The notes beneath the pieces are model-generated. The model did no database searches. It was given only the letters and a program-made list of their open reading frames with translations, and had not been told where the DNA came from. This document shows, in pieces, positions 34,339-43,692 of a DNA stretch of 64,000 nucleotides (its first letter is position 1; the number at the start of each line of letters is the position of its first letter). The DNA is from Dorea sp. CAG:317 (GTDB lineage Bacteria; Bacillota; Clostridia; Lachnospirales; Lachnospiraceae), in assembly GCA_000433535.1 (NCBI GenBank), contig FR892666.1, positions 147,917 to 211,916 on the forward strand, given 5' to 3'. The translations under genes were made by a program, and so were the position numbers.

Positions 34339-35262
34339 TTATTCTTCATTTGGAAAATACAGAATGAACTCTGAGCCGCGCCCTGCCTCAGAGCGCACTT
34401 CAATGTATCCCTTCTGTAACTCCATAATCTGCCTTGCGAGGAAGAGACCAATCCCGATTCCTTCCTGCTCATGCACCTCCGGCTCCCGATAGAAACGGGT
34501 GAAGATCTGCGCCTGCCGCTCTGTGGCAATTCCTTTTCCTGTATCTCGGATACTAAGCCTTGTAAAAATCTCCTGTGGCTGAATCTCAATATGAATCTTT
34601 CCTCCCACATCTGTATATTTTACCGCATTATCCAAAAGATTGAAAATCGCTTCTTCCGTCCACTTCCTGTCGTGTAAGATCCAGAATTTCTCCTGCGTAT
34701 CCACTGATATTTCCATCTGTTTCTTCGCTGCCCGCGGCACAATCTGGGCTACAGCATGAGAAAGCGTCTGTACCAGATCCTCTTTTTCTTTCTTGATCAA
34801 AATCATTCCTGTCTCAAGTCTTGACATCTTGACCAGATTCTGAAATAAAAATTCCAGCTTATCAATCTGCTTCCCCATTTTCACAAGGTATTCCTGTCCC
34901 CGCTTGGAAGTAAGTTCCTGTACTAATATTTCAAGGTAAAGTTTCTGATTGGCAATCGGCGTCTTTGTCTGGTGAGAAATATCAGAAATCAACTCTTTGA
35001 TCGTCTCCTTTTGCTCTTGATTGGTTCTCTGCCTTACCTTCCACACCTTCGAAAGTCTCCCTAACTTCTCATTAACTTTTCCAAATAGTGTATCCTCCAT
35101 ATCTTCCACATCTTCAATATCTTTGTCAGAAAGCAGATCATCCAGATGTCTTTCAAGGCGATCAGCGAAATCATAAATATCCTTCTGTTGCCTATAAAGT
35201 TTATATAGCAATAAAATAATTAATAACAATAAACATATAATTATTACGATAAATCCAGCCAT
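34339..35262 (-). CDS. Intramembrane-type sensor histidine kinase
   Basis: A 307-residue kinase with one strong N-terminal membrane helix (IVIIICLLLLIILLLYKLY) and no sizeable external domain, as in kinases that listen to a partner ABC transporter. The HisKA box is ISDISHQTKTPIANQKLY, the N box NLLDNAVKYT, and G boxes RDTGKGIA and GIGIGLFLARQI. It overlaps the response regulator gene by 19 bases. With the ATPase and FtsX-like permease downstream, it forms a BceRS-BceAB type arrangement, where antibiotic flux through the transporter is sensed. The permease break nearby may disable that sensing. Confidence 0.92.
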   Translation of the reverse strand: MAGFIVIIICLLLLIILLLYKLYRQQKDIYDFADRLERHLDDLLSDKDIEDVEDMEDTLFGKVNEKLGRLSKVWKVRQRTNQEQKETIKELISDISHQTKTPIANQKLYLEILVQELTSKRGQEYLVKMGKQIDKLEFLFQNLVKMSRLETGMILIKKEKEDLVQTLSHAVAQIVPRAAKKQMEISVDTQEKFWILHDRKWTEEAIFNLLDNAVKYTDVGGKIHIEIQPQEIFTRLSIRDTGKGIATERQAQIFTRFYREPEVHEQEGIGIGLFLARQIMELQKGYIEVRSEAGRGSEFILYFPNEE

Positions 35263-35918
35263 TGATATCCCATCCCATATACATTTGAAATATATTTGTG
35301 CTGCCCATCTTCAATCTTTCCCCGCAGACGGTTCACATTTACAACCAGTGTATGTTTATCTACAAACTGTCCGTCACAATCCCACAGACGCTCCAGCAAA
35401 ATATTGTAAGTAAGAAGCTGTCGCCTGTTCTCCAGAAAGACCTGCAGAAGCTTAAATTCTGTAGGCGTCAGAGAACAGAGCTTCCCGTTTACTTCTACTT
35501 GGGCTTTCGACAGATCAACCTTAAGATAACCATCATCAAATACGCTGTCCTGCTCCTCGGACACAAGCTTTAGCATGACACGGATTTTTTTCAATAAAAT
35601 TTTCATGGAAAATGGTTTTGTCACATAATCTTCCGCACCAAGCTCATATCCTCTAAGGGCGTCTTCTTCCAGATCTCTCGCTGTCAGAAACAATACCGGA
35701 ACATCCTTCCTTTCCTTCACCCACTTACAAAACGTGAAGCCTTCTCCATCAGGAAGATTTACGTCCAACAAGATAAGATCCGGCTCCTGCGCGTGATATC
35801 TTTCCCTCGCCTCTTTGATGGAATATGCGCAAGACACTTCATATTGTTCCTGCCGAAGCATATACGTAATACTTTCATTTAATTCATAATCATCTTCTAC
35901 TAGTAATATGGTCTGCAT
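35244..35918 (-). CDS. OmpR-family response regulator
   Basis: A 224-residue regulator. The receiver domain has LLVEDDYELNES, the phosphoacceptor Asp in LILLDVNLPDGEG, VLFLTARD and EDYVTKPFS. The winged-helix domain has LTPTEFKLLQVFLENR and LVVNVNRLRGKIED. It lies upstream of and overlaps the intramembrane kinase gene, the standard order for peptide-antibiotic response systems. Its likely target is the ABC operon immediately downstream, whose leader holds a dyad at 34238-34259. The start ATG at 35918 is the first in a short leader following the htpG terminator. Confidence 0.93.
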   Translation of the reverse strand: MQTILLVEDDYELNESITYMLRQEQYEVSCAYSIKEARERYHAQEPDLILLDVNLPDGEGFTFCKWVKERKDVPVLFLTARDLEEDALRGYELGAEDYVTKPFSMKILLKKIRVMLKLVSEEQDSVFDDGYLKVDLSKAQVEVNGKLCSLTPTEFKLLQVFLENRRQLLTYNILLERLWDCDGQFVDKHTLVVNVNRLRGKIEDGQHKYISNVYGMGYQWLDLS

Positions 35919-36002
35919 GAAAATCTACCTCTTGACGTTCTGATATGTTTCTTATTTTTCTTTCTTCACTTTACAACTTTCTTACGGTATTTTCAATTCA
36001 AA

Positions 36003-36044
36003 AAACGAGAGCTACAAGAAATTCTTTTCTTGCCGCTCTCGTTT
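36003..36044 (-). terminator. Terminator after htpG
   Basis: AAACGAGAGC (36003-36012) pairs with GCTCTCGTTT (36035-36044), extended by an inner CAAGAA/TTCTTG helix. On minus the stem is followed by a T run. It lies 35 bases after the htpG stop and upstream of the response regulator gene. Confidence 0.85.
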
Positions 36045-36078
36045 ACTATATTTTTATATGCTGTAAATTTTACTGAGC

Positions 36079-38133
36079 TTACTTTGTAAGCATCATCATA
36101 ATTTCGTTGCTTCTCTTTACAAAAGCAGTCATTTCATCCGGATTCAACGGTTTGTGCGCAAGCATTGCCAGATCGTAGAGCTGTTTACAGATAATATTTG
36201 TATTTTCACTATCCTTATTCTCTACAACGTAAGTTACAAGCGGATGATTTGCATTGAGGATCAGGGTGCTCTCGCCTCCCATATCCATGCCCATACCTGC
36301 CATGCCGTACATCTTCATCATTTCCTGCATACGACGGCTCTGCTCAGATAAAGTAATCATAGACGCAACATTGTCATCTTTCAGTTTCTCGATCTTCACA
36401 TCCAGCTTATCATTGCCGAGCTCTTTACGGAAAATCTCAATCAAGCTGTCTGATACTTTCTTAAATGCTTCCTTGTCTTCCTCTGCCACTTCTTCTTTCA
36501 CATGTTCCGTCACATCTGCATCGATTCTCTGGAAGCGAATCGTTGGATTGCGCTGTTCTAACTGTGTAATAAATGCAGAATCAATGTTGTGGCTTAAGAT
36601 TACCGCATCCTGTCCCTGACTCTTGAAGAGATTAATATACTGACTCTGCTGGATCTCGTCTGTAATATAATAGATGGTTGTCTTAATCTCTTCTACTTTA
36701 TTTTCATCCTGATTCTCGTCTTTCTTGTCATTCGGCTCAATGACTTCTCCGCCATTCTCCTCTACGCAGTCTTTCAAGGTAAGATATTTGTGCTCAATAT
36801 TCTTAAAGAGGATTGCATCCTTCATCTTGTCGCAGAATTTCTCGTCCTTTAAGCAGCCGAATTTGATAAACGGACTGATGCTGTCCCAATATTTCTCATA
36901 ATCTTCTCTCTTGGTCTTGCACATTCCTGCCAGTTTATCTGCAACTTTTTTGGAAATGTAATCTGCAATCTTATTTACAAATCCGTCATTCTGCAATGCG
37001 CTTCTTGAAACGTTCAGCGGAAGATCCGGACAATCGATGACACCTTTTAATACCATCAGGAACTCTGGAATCACTTCTTTGATATTATCTGCGATAAATA
37101 CCTGATTGTTATATAATTTGATGGTTCCCTCAATGGAATCGTATTCTGTATTAATTCTTGGGAAGTACAGAATTCCTTTCAGGTTAAATGGATAATCCAT
37201 GTTCAAATGAATCCAGAACAGTGGCTCCTTATAATCTAAAAATACTTTGCGGTAAAATTCCTGATAATCTTCATCAGAGCATTCATTTGGATGCTTTGTC
37301 CACAGCGGATGGATATCACTCAAAGAAACCGGTCGCTTCTCAATCTTTACCTTCTCTTTGGCAGGCTCTACTTCCACCATCTCTTTTTCTCCGTCTTCAT
37401 TTTCTTTCTCTTCCATTTTCGCATCTTCATGAATATGCTCTACAACCACATCGTCTTCTTTTAAATCCGCTTCATCAATGGTCTCATATTCTTTTTCTGC
37501 ATTTTCTTTAGACAGGAAGATTTCTACCGGCATGAAGGAACAGTATTTTTCAATCACTTCACGCACGCGGTATTCGTTGGAGAACTCCACACTTTCATCA
37601 TTGAGATATAATGTCATGGTGGAACCGACCTCTGTCTTTGTTCCCTCTTCCATCTCATATTCTGTACCGCCATTGCTTACCCAATGTACCGGTGTTGCTC
37701 CGTCTTTATAAGAAAGCGTATCAATATGAACCTCATCAGCTACCATAAATGCAGAGTAGAATCCCAGTCCAAAGTGGCCGATCATATCGTCCTCTGTTGT
37801 CTTATCCTTATATTTCTCAAGGAACTGTGTAGCTCCGGAAAATGCAATCTGTGTAATATACTCTTCTACTTCATCTGCGGTCATACCGATTCCGTTATCT
37901 GTAAATTTCAATGTTTTCTCTTCCGGGTTTACTTCCACCTTAATACATGGTTTGTAATCATCCGGAAGCTGATATTCTCCCATCATATCTAATTTCTTTA
38001 ATTTTGTGATGGCGTCACAGCCATTGGAAACCATTTCACGAACAAAAATATCGTGATCTGAATACACCCATTTTTTAATAATCGGAAATATGTTTTCACT
38101 ACTGATTGATAAACTTCCTTTTTTTGCTGCCAT
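36079..38133 (-). CDS. htpG: Molecular chaperone HtpG (Hsp90)
   Basis: Bacterial Hsp90, a cytoplasmic ATP-dependent chaperone. The 684-residue protein has the GHKL ATPase domain (EMVSNGCDAITKLK, LKFTDNGIGMTADEV, GHFGLGFYSAFMVAD), a charged acidic linker (about 225-270, rich in Glu/Lys), the middle domain (LYNNQVFIADNIKEVIPEFL, DLPLNVSRSALQND) and the C-terminal dimerisation domain. The acidic linker is longer than in E. coli HtpG. The start is the ATG at 38133, with AGGAG upstream; the GTG three codons before is part of the ribosome-site region. A perfect CIRCE element lies upstream (38231-38257), so HrcA control is likely. Confidence 0.96.
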   Translation of the reverse strand: MAAKKGSLSISSENIFPIIKKWVYSDHDIFVREMVSNGCDAITKLKKLDMMGEYQLPDDYKPCIKVEVNPEEKTLKFTDNGIGMTADEVEEYITQIAFSGATQFLEKYKDKTTEDDMIGHFGLGFYSAFMVADEVHIDTLSYKDGATPVHWVSNGGTEYEMEEGTKTEVGSTMTLYLNDESVEFSNEYRVREVIEKYCSFMPVEIFLSKENAEKEYETIDEADLKEDDVVVEHIHEDAKMEEKENEDGEKEMVEVEPAKEKVKIEKRPVSLSDIHPLWTKHPNECSDEDYQEFYRKVFLDYKEPLFWIHLNMDYPFNLKGILYFPRINTEYDSIEGTIKLYNNQVFIADNIKEVIPEFLMVLKGVIDCPDLPLNVSRSALQNDGFVNKIADYISKKVADKLAGMCKTKREDYEKYWDSISPFIKFGCLKDEKFCDKMKDAILFKNIEHKYLTLKDCVEENGGEVIEPNDKKDENQDENKVEEIKTTIYYITDEIQQSQYINLFKSQGQDAVILSHNIDSAFITQLEQRNPTIRFQRIDADVTEHVKEEVAEEDKEAFKKVSDSLIEIFRKELGNDKLDVKIEKLKDDNVASMITLSEQSRRMQEMMKMYGMAGMGMDMGGESTLILNANHPLVTYVVENKDSENTNIICKQLYDLAMLAHKPLNPDEMTAFVKRSNEIMMMLTK

Positions 38134-38194
38134 TTTTATCACTCCTATTTTTTATTATCACAAGCGAATCTCACGCTTTTTTCATCTACAAGAT

Positions 38195-38223
38195 ATGATA
38201 ATACTGCAAAAAATAAAAGTCAA
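38195..38223 (-). promoter_or_regulatory. Probable htpG sigma-A promoter
   Basis: Reading minus, TTGACT (38218-38223), a 17-bp spacer and TATCAT (38195-38200) precede htpG by about 60 bases. The CIRCE operator begins eight bases upstream of the -35. An alternative -10, TATTAT, overlaps but has a 14-bp spacer. Confidence 0.6.
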
Positions 38224-38230
38224 TATAAAA

Positions 38231-38257
38231 TTAGCACTCTTTTCAAAAGAGTGCTAA
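38231..38257. promoter_or_regulatory. CIRCE element (HrcA operator)
   Basis: TTAGCACTC, nine bases, GAGTGCTAA: an exact match to the CIRCE consensus arms and spacing. HrcA binds CIRCE to repress class I heat-shock genes (dnaK, groE). Here it lies upstream of htpG. The same hairpin might also end transcription of the FtsX-like gene upstream, since a T-rich stretch follows on minus. Confidence 0.93.
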
Positions 38258-38322
38258 TAATTCCGTGAAAAATATAAATTTTCTCTAAAGTTGTTCTATT
38301 GCGTAATCCTGAAAGGCACTGT

Positions 38323-41300
38323 TTATTCTATGCTCTTCAGCGATTCTACCATATCGATTTTACGCAGTTTGAAATACATCACTCCATTTACGATCATGGA
38401 GAATAAAATCGTAAATATAAAGCTGTAAATGTAACTTGGAAGGTTGATAGTTCTTCCGAACATAGCTGCCGGGACTTCCACCGTTTCAATAATAAACAAG
38501 TGAAGAATCTTGCCAAGTCCTGCTCCCACGATTGTACCTATCAGCGTCAACAAAATATTTTCCCTATAGACATACGCTGCCACCTCCGGGTTGTAAAAGC
38601 CTAACACTCGCAAAGTTGCAAGCTCCCGCTTTCGTTCCGCTATGTTAATGGTATTCAAATTGTAAAGCACCACAAATGCCAGCATTCCGGCTGAAACGAT
38701 CAATACAATAATAACCAGATTCAAACTCTTAAGCATATCATTGAGCCGTTTTTCGATATCCTTCATATAACTTAAGCTCAATACTTCGTCCCTTGCAAGA
38801 ACCTTTTCCCCTGCTTCCTCCATCTGTTCTCTTGTGTAGTTATCCTGCACAGAAAACAACACTGTATTGTACTCCGGTTTTTCTCCATACACCTTTTCAT
38901 AATACTTAGGAGTAAGGTAGAGGTAATGTCCCATGTAGTTTTCACAAATATTTTGGATTACTATATCCTTATTTCCATCTTTTTCATCTTTAATGGAAAT
39001 CGTATCTCCCACCTTCGCATTCAGAAGTTTTGCCGTTTTCTCACTGATAATTGCGCCATCATCGGATAATTCATACGCTTCTTTTGTTTTACGGTCATGG
39101 AAATGCACATAATTCTCACTGTCCTTCGGCTGACCGAGCACCATTACATAAGTCTCTCTCTCATAACCGTCCTTTGTCAAAATGAGATTCTTCATATATG
39201 CGTCCATAAATCTGGCAATGTCTTGATTCTGCGCTAAGGACTCGGTTAATTCCCGGTGCTCGTCTTCACTTAGATCTTCTTGCAAAATCAAATTCCCATC
39301 ATAAGTCTGAATCTCGGTATATTGTATATCAGCAATCTCGAATACGGAATCCCGGATTCCATACCCTACAAGCATCAGCGCCATACAGCCGCCAATTCCG
39401 AATATAGTCATGAAAAACCGTTTCTTATAACGCATCAGATTACGAATCGTAGACTTCCATGTGAAATTAAGCCGTTTCCAGATAACTCCAACATACTCCA
39501 GAAGTACCCTCTTTCCAATCTTCGGAGCCGGAGGTCTCATCAGAGATGCCGGTTGTTCTCCCAGCTCCCGATAACAGGAAAATACTGTTGCCAGCATCGT
39601 ACAAGCCACTGCTGCAAGGGATGCCTCAATTGCATAGGACCAGTCATATGGTACCAGTATCTCAGGAATGTGCTGATACATAATTCCGTAAGCATATATG
39701 ATAATAAACGGAAGTACCTTCTCTCCGATCAGGAAACCAATGATGCTTCCTCCTGCTGTTGCAAGAAGCGCATAGCCCAGATATTTGGAAGCGATCGCCC
39801 ATTTACTGTAGCCAAGCGCTTTCATTGTACCGATCTGAGTTCGCTGTTCTTCTACCATTCGTGTCATACTTGTCAAACTGATCAGTGCGGCTACAAGGAA
39901 AAAGATAACCGGAAATACCTTACCAATCGCACGCATTCGATCTGCATTTTCCCCATATCCGTCATGCTCCGGAAGATTACTCCGGTCATATACATACCAC
40001 TTGGGATCTTCAATCTCTGCCAGTTCTTCCTCTGCATCCGCAATCTTAGCTTCTCCGTCTGCAATCTCGCCCTCTGCCTCTTTCTTGCCCTCTTCATATT
40101 CTACTTTGGCATCTTCAAGCGCCCGTTCATTTTCTGAAATTTCTGCTTCGCCGTCTGCAAGTTCCTGCTCTTTCTCATCAAGCTTCGCCCATCCGGATGA
40201 CAGTTGTCCTTTCCCCGTCTCAATCTGCGAATATGCATCGGAAAGCTGCTGCTTGCTGGAATCAAGCACTGCCTTCGTATCGGCAAGCTGCTGTTCTTTT
40301 GCCTCCAGTTCGGCCTTGGAATTATTTAACACGGTAAGCTTGGACTGATAGTCTTGTTCCTGCGTCTCCAGCTCTTCTAATCCCTTGTTTACCTCTGAGA
40401 TACCAGTCTCCAAGCCCTTGATAACAGGTCCCCATTTTTCTTGCCATTCTTTATGCTTTGTATCGTAATCCTCATCCTCAGGCCCCGGCTCCAGACTCAT
40501 AATATCGGCAAGCTGTCCTTCTAATTCCTTAAGTTTCCCCTGCGCTTCTTCCTTTGCCTCGTCTAATTGCTTCCGATACGCTTCAAGTCCTTCCTCGCCT
40601 TTCGCGATTTCTTCCAACGCTCCCGGTTTTGCCGCCTCAAACTGAGCAAGCCCTGCCTCGTAAGCTTCCGTTCCTTCCTGCCATTTTTTTAGTCCGCTGC
40701 TATATTGTGTTTTCGCTTCTGCAAGCTCATCTTCCTTGGAATTTAACGTTGTCTTAGCTGATGATATCTGACTTTTCCCGTCTGCAATCTGCTGTTTTGC
40801 TTCTGAAAGTTTAGCTTCACCATCATCAATCTGTGCTTTCGCATCATCCAGTTCTTCCTGAGCTTTCAGCTTCCCTTCTTCTAACTCTGCTTTTGCATCA
40901 TCAATTTCAGCCTGCGCATCATCCACAATTTCCTGCTTGCGGATTCGTCCCCGCTCTCCGGTAATCTCCTCAATCCGATCCAGAACGGTTTCGATTTTCC
41001 TATCATATTCTTCGGTATAAGCGGTTAAGTTCTCCGCCCCTTCTACCTGTACATACGCCTCCGTAAATACATCCAGTGCGAAGGTCTTCGCCGGAACAAA
41101 CATAAAACCGCTGACACTTCCGCTTCCAATGGTGGTAGAACCCCGCCCAAAGGAAATGTAACACGGGCTGTTCCCAATTCCTACAACCTTATATTTCTCC
41201 TGTTTCAACGTATCTGATACCGGATCATCCGTCCCGCTTTTTAAGGTAATCGTATCTCCCACCTTATAGCCCATATCATCATCTACCAGACACTCTCCGA

Positions 41301-41682
41301 TTTTCCCGGGCAGACGTCCTTCCGATACCGTCACATGATTCATATTTTCAGGAAGAGACATCACATGAAATACATATTGCTTCTTCTTTGTTTCACAGAG
41401 CATGTCCGCACTGTAAGCCCCTTCCACTCTTTCAACACCTTCTACTGCTTCTATGGCATCTATATCATCGTCTGTGATTCCGAAGGTACTAAGCGCCTGT
41501 ATATCCATCAATTCTTCCTGATCAAAATAATGGTCACCAGTTATACGCATGGACGGTTCAGAAGCGCGGATGCCGGAGAAAAAGGCAACTCCGAGCGCAA
41601 CAATAAAAAGAATCGACAGAAATCTGCCCGGACTCTTTCGGATTTCCATATAAAAATCTTTTCTTGTTGCTCTTGTGCCCAT
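38323..41682 (-). CDS. Large FtsX-like ABC permease with extracytoplasmic coiled coil
   Basis: A permease of about 1,119 residues. An N-terminal helix (RFLSILFIVALGVAFFSGI) is followed by a MacB-like domain, then a coiled coil of about 330 residues (about 250-580) made of repeats such as AEIDDAKAELEEGKLKAQEE and DGEAEISENERALEDAKVEY. The first FtsX domain follows (KVFPVIFFLVAALISLTSMT, GTMKALGYSKWAIASKYLGY), then a second external domain and the last FtsX domain (ATLRVLGFYNPEVAAYVYRE). The coiled coil should project outside the membrane, and this layout is common in Firmicutes exporters of unknown substrate. Start 41682 follows AGAGGTGG. The stop of the ATPase gene lies 18 bases upstream, so the two form one operon. 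Confidence 0.88.
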   Translation of the reverse strand: MGTRATRKDFYMEIRKSPGRFLSILFIVALGVAFFSGIRASEPSMRITGDHYFDQEELMDIQALSTFGITDDDIDAIEAVEGVERVEGAYSADMLCETKKKQYVFHVMSLPENMNHVTVSEGRLPGKIGECLVDDDMGYKVGDTITLKSGTDDPVSDTLKQEKYKVVGIGNSPCYISFGRGSTTIGSGSVSGFMFVPAKTFALDVFTEAYVQVEGAENLTAYTEEYDRKIETVLDRIEEITGERGRIRKQEIVDDAQAEIDDAKAELEEGKLKAQEELDDAKAQIDDGEAKLSEAKQQIADGKSQISSAKTTLNSKEDELAEAKTQYSSGLKKWQEGTEAYEAGLAQFEAAKPGALEEIAKGEEGLEAYRKQLDEAKEEAQGKLKELEGQLADIMSLEPGPEDEDYDTKHKEWQEKWGPVIKGLETGISEVNKGLEELETQEQDYQSKLTVLNNSKAELEAKEQQLADTKAVLDSSKQQLSDAYSQIETGKGQLSSGWAKLDEKEQELADGEAEISENERALEDAKVEYEEGKKEAEGEIADGEAKIADAEEELAEIEDPKWYVYDRSNLPEHDGYGENADRMRAIGKVFPVIFFLVAALISLTSMTRMVEEQRTQIGTMKALGYSKWAIASKYLGYALLATAGGSIIGFLIGEKVLPFIIIYAYGIMYQHIPEILVPYDWSYAIEASLAAVACTMLATVFSCYRELGEQPASLMRPPAPKIGKRVLLEYVGVIWKRLNFTWKSTIRNLMRYKKRFFMTIFGIGGCMALMLVGYGIRDSVFEIADIQYTEIQTYDGNLILQEDLSEDEHRELTESLAQNQDIARFMDAYMKNLILTKDGYERETYVMVLGQPKDSENYVHFHDRKTKEAYELSDDGAIISEKTAKLLNAKVGDTISIKDEKDGNKDIVIQNICENYMGHYLYLTPKYYEKVYGEKPEYNTVLFSVQDNYTREQMEEAGEKVLARDEVLSLSYMKDIEKRLNDMLKSLNLVIIVLIVSAGMLAFVVLYNLNTINIAERKRELATLRVLGFYNPEVAAYVYRENILLTLIGTIVGAGLGKILHLFIIETVEVPAAMFGRTINLPSYIYSFIFTILFSMIVNGVMYFKLRKIDMVESLKSIE

Positions 41683-41699
41683 ATGCCACCTCTGATTTA

Positions 41700-42404
41700 T
41701 TACCACTCTATTGTCTCTACCGGAACCGGGGCTGGATTTTCAACAATTTTTGACACCCGTCCGTTTTTAATCTTGATGACGCGATCAGCCATCGGTGCGA
41801 TCGCCGAATTATGTGTGATCAGAACTACCGTCATGCCGCGTTTCCTACAAGTATCCTGAAGAAGTTTCAAAATAGCTTTGCCGGTATTATAATCAAGTGC
41901 TCCTGTAGGTTCATCACACAAGAGAAGCTTCGGGTTCTTGGCAAGTGCCCTTGCAATGGACACTCTCTGCTGTTCCCCGCCGGATAACTGCGCCGGGAAA
42001 TTCCCCAGACGGTCCCCAAGCCCTACATCTTCCAGCACCTCTCTGGCATCCATAGGATCTTTACAGATCTGGAGTGCAAGTTCTACATTTTCAAGCGCCG
42101 TAAGATTGGGAATGAGATTGTAAAACTGAAATACAAATCCAATATCGTCTCTCCGATATGCAGTCAGCTGCTTCTGAGAATATTTTGCAATATCTGTTCC
42201 ATCAACGAGAACTTGTCCCTCGGTTGCAGTATCCATCCCTCCGAGAATATTCAGTACCGTTGTCTTTCCCGCTCCGCTTGGTCCGACTACAACAGCAAAT
42301 TCTCCCTTTTGAATCTCAAAATCAATTCCATCTGCCGCCATAATCTTTACTTCGCCCATTTGATATATTTTTTTCACATCTTTTAATGTAACAAATCCGC
42401 TCAT
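41700..42404 (-). CDS. ABC transporter ATP-binding protein
   Basis: A 234-residue ATPase of the LolD/MacB type. Walker [20 protein letters not shown] loop [18 protein letters not shown], signature [19 protein letters not shown], Walker [13 protein letters not shown] and H-loop [11 protein letters not shown] are complete. It drives the large coiled-coil FtsX-like permease encoded directly downstream. The transported molecule is unknown. An 18-bp perfect palindrome lies about 40 bases before its start, in the promoter region (42443-42460). Confidence 0.93.
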   Translation of the reverse strand: MSGFVTLKDVKKIYQMGEVKIMAADGIDFEIQKGEFAVVVGPSGAGKTTVLNILGGMDTATEGQVLVDGTDIAKYSQKQLTAYRRDDIGFVFQFYNLIPNLTALENVELALQICKDPMDAREVLEDVGLGDRLGNFPAQLSGGEQQRVSIARALAKNPKLLLCDEPTGALDYNTGKAILKLLQDTCRKRGMTVVLITHNSAIAPMADRVIKIKNGRVSKIVENPAPVPVETIEW

Positions 42405-42442
42405 AGTCTTCCTCCGAACGACTCATTATAATTGTTCATTGT

Positions 42443-42460
42443 ATGATATAATTATATCAT
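42443..42460. promoter_or_regulatory. 18-bp perfect palindrome upstream of the ABC exporter genes
   Basis: ATGATATAATTATATCAT is fully self-complementary and lies 38-56 bases before the ATPase start, near a TATAAT (reading minus, 42425-42430). It fits a dimeric repressor operator around the -35. No regulator gene adjoins, so the cognate protein is not known. An A+T-rich composition raises the chance of coincidence. Confidence 0.45.
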
Positions 42461-42553
42461 TTATAATAGCAGAAGAGAATTCACATTTTCTAAAAGTATT
42501 ATAAATTTACCACATAACAAGTCAGTTATTTAAAAATATACGGAGGGATATAT

Positions 42554-43057
42554 ATGATTCAGACATTTCACATCCAATCAGCAAAAACCGATGAACAGAT
42601 TAAGGATATTGCCAATCTGGCAGAGATAATTTGGAACCAACATTTCACACCGATCATCGGTAAGGAACAGGTAGATTACATGGTTGAAAAATTCCAGTCT
42701 TACCCTGCAATTAAAAACCAGATCACAAAAGACGGTTACGAATATTTTGAAATTTTCTGTGACAATACATTAGCCGGATATACCGGAATCCATACAGAAG
42801 CACAAGCACTTTTCCTTAGCAAGCTATATATTCACCCGGATTTTAGGGGACGGCATCTTGCTACGAAAGCGTTTCAATACCTGATTGATATTTGCAAAGA
42901 ACGGGGACTTAAGAAAATCTGGCTTACATGCAATAAGCACAATGACAACACGTTGAAGATCTATGACCATCTGGGATTGCAGATTACAGATTCGCAGGTG
43001 GCAGATATCGGAAATGGGTTTGTGATGGATGATTATATTTTGACATATGAGATTTAG
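42554..43057 (+). CDS. GNAT-family N-acetyltransferase
   Basis: A 167-residue acetyltransferase, stand-alone on the plus strand. The acetyl-CoA loop is LYIHPDFRGRHLATKAF (RGRHLA as R/QxxGxA with a His), preceded by CDNTLAGYTGIHTEAQALFL and followed by KKIWLTCNKHNDNTLKIYDHLGLQI. The last segment resembles RimI/diamine acetyltransferases. The start follows CGGAGGG at good spacing. The substrate is unknown. The gene converges with the toxin gene at 43093. Confidence 0.85.
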   Translation: MIQTFHIQSAKTDEQIKDIANLAEIIWNQHFTPIIGKEQVDYMVEKFQSYPAIKNQITKDGYEYFEIFCDNTLAGYTGIHTEAQALFLSKLYIHPDFRGRHLATKAFQYLIDICKERGLKKIWLTCNKHNDNTLKIYDHLGLQITDSQVADIGNGFVMDDYILTYEI

Positions 43058-43092
43058 CATGCTATATAGGTAACACCATATATAGATAACCA

Positions 43093-43422
43093 TCAGACTA
43101 ATCTATGTTGGTTTTGTTTGTTGTATAAAAACCTTCTCACCTCCATAATTTTATCAGGACCTTCATCATCGATCACGACATAATATACAATATAATTCTT
43201 TACGTATATTCTATAATATTTATAACGTCTTTCTTTTACAGAACAGTAAGGTTCAAACGACTCTGCATTTGTCACTCTTTCTAATATTGCCTTTTCAACC
43301 GCATCCAATAGTTCCTGTGCGGCCTTGCTGTTTTGTAATGTTTCTGCAATATACACTATTTTTTCTTCCAAATCCTTATAAAAAAGAGGTAAATATCTTA
43401 AAATATACTTATCATTAGTCAT
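43093..43422 (-). CDS. RelE/ParE-family toxin
   Basis: A 109-residue toxin of the RelE/ParE superfamily. It reads LRYLPLFYKDLEEKIVYIAE, a middle NSKAAQELLDAVEKAILE, and RYKYYRIYVKNYIVYYVVID near the end, then a short C-terminal tail. RelE-like toxins cut mRNA on the ribosome while ParE-like toxins block gyrase; sequence alone does not decide. The gene overlaps the antitoxin gene by eight bases on the same strand, the usual antitoxin-first order. Confidence 0.87.
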   Translation of the reverse strand: MTNDKYILRYLPLFYKDLEEKIVYIAETLQNSKAAQELLDAVEKAILERVTNAESFEPYCSVKERRYKYYRIYVKNYIVYYVVIDDEGPDKIMEVRRFLYNKQNQHRLV

Positions 43423-43672
43423 TTATTTTTCTCCGAAGATCTGCAAACACTTCTTCATGCGTATATCTTTTTTCATTCTCTGCTGCAAACTGGTCCGCTT
43501 CGTCCAATGCTGTTTCAACACCATCTGTAAGCCTAGAATAAGCCTCCAGACTCAAAACAACCATCGCACCATAACCGTTCTTTGTTAAATATACCGGTTC
43601 TCCTCCTCCAACCGCTTTTTCTATTTCTGGAAATTTATTTCGTAAATCCGAAACTGGTCTTATCTGAATCAT
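43415..43672 (-). CDS. Phd/YefM-family antitoxin
   Basis: An 85-residue antitoxin. The N-terminal DNA-binding part is MIQIRPVSDLRNKFPEIEKA with PVYLTKNGYGAMVVLSLEAY, typical of Phd/YefM. The C-terminal acidic part (ALDEADQFAAENEKR) should wrap the toxin. The start is preceded by GGAGGG. Two TTATCATT-type repeats surround its promoter (43693-43760), and complex-bound antitoxin would repress there. Confidence 0.88.
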   Translation of the reverse strand: MIQIRPVSDLRNKFPEIEKAVGGGEPVYLTKNGYGAMVVLSLEAYSRLTDGVETALDEADQFAAENEKRYTHEEVFADLRRKIND

Positions 43673-43692
43673 AGTACCCTCCTTATTATTGT

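Noticed and set aside
39280..40137. A 285-codon plus-strand open frame
   Set aside because: It is antisense to the coiled-coil part of the FtsX-like permease, has cysteine- and histidine-rich composition without domains, and lacks a ribosome site.
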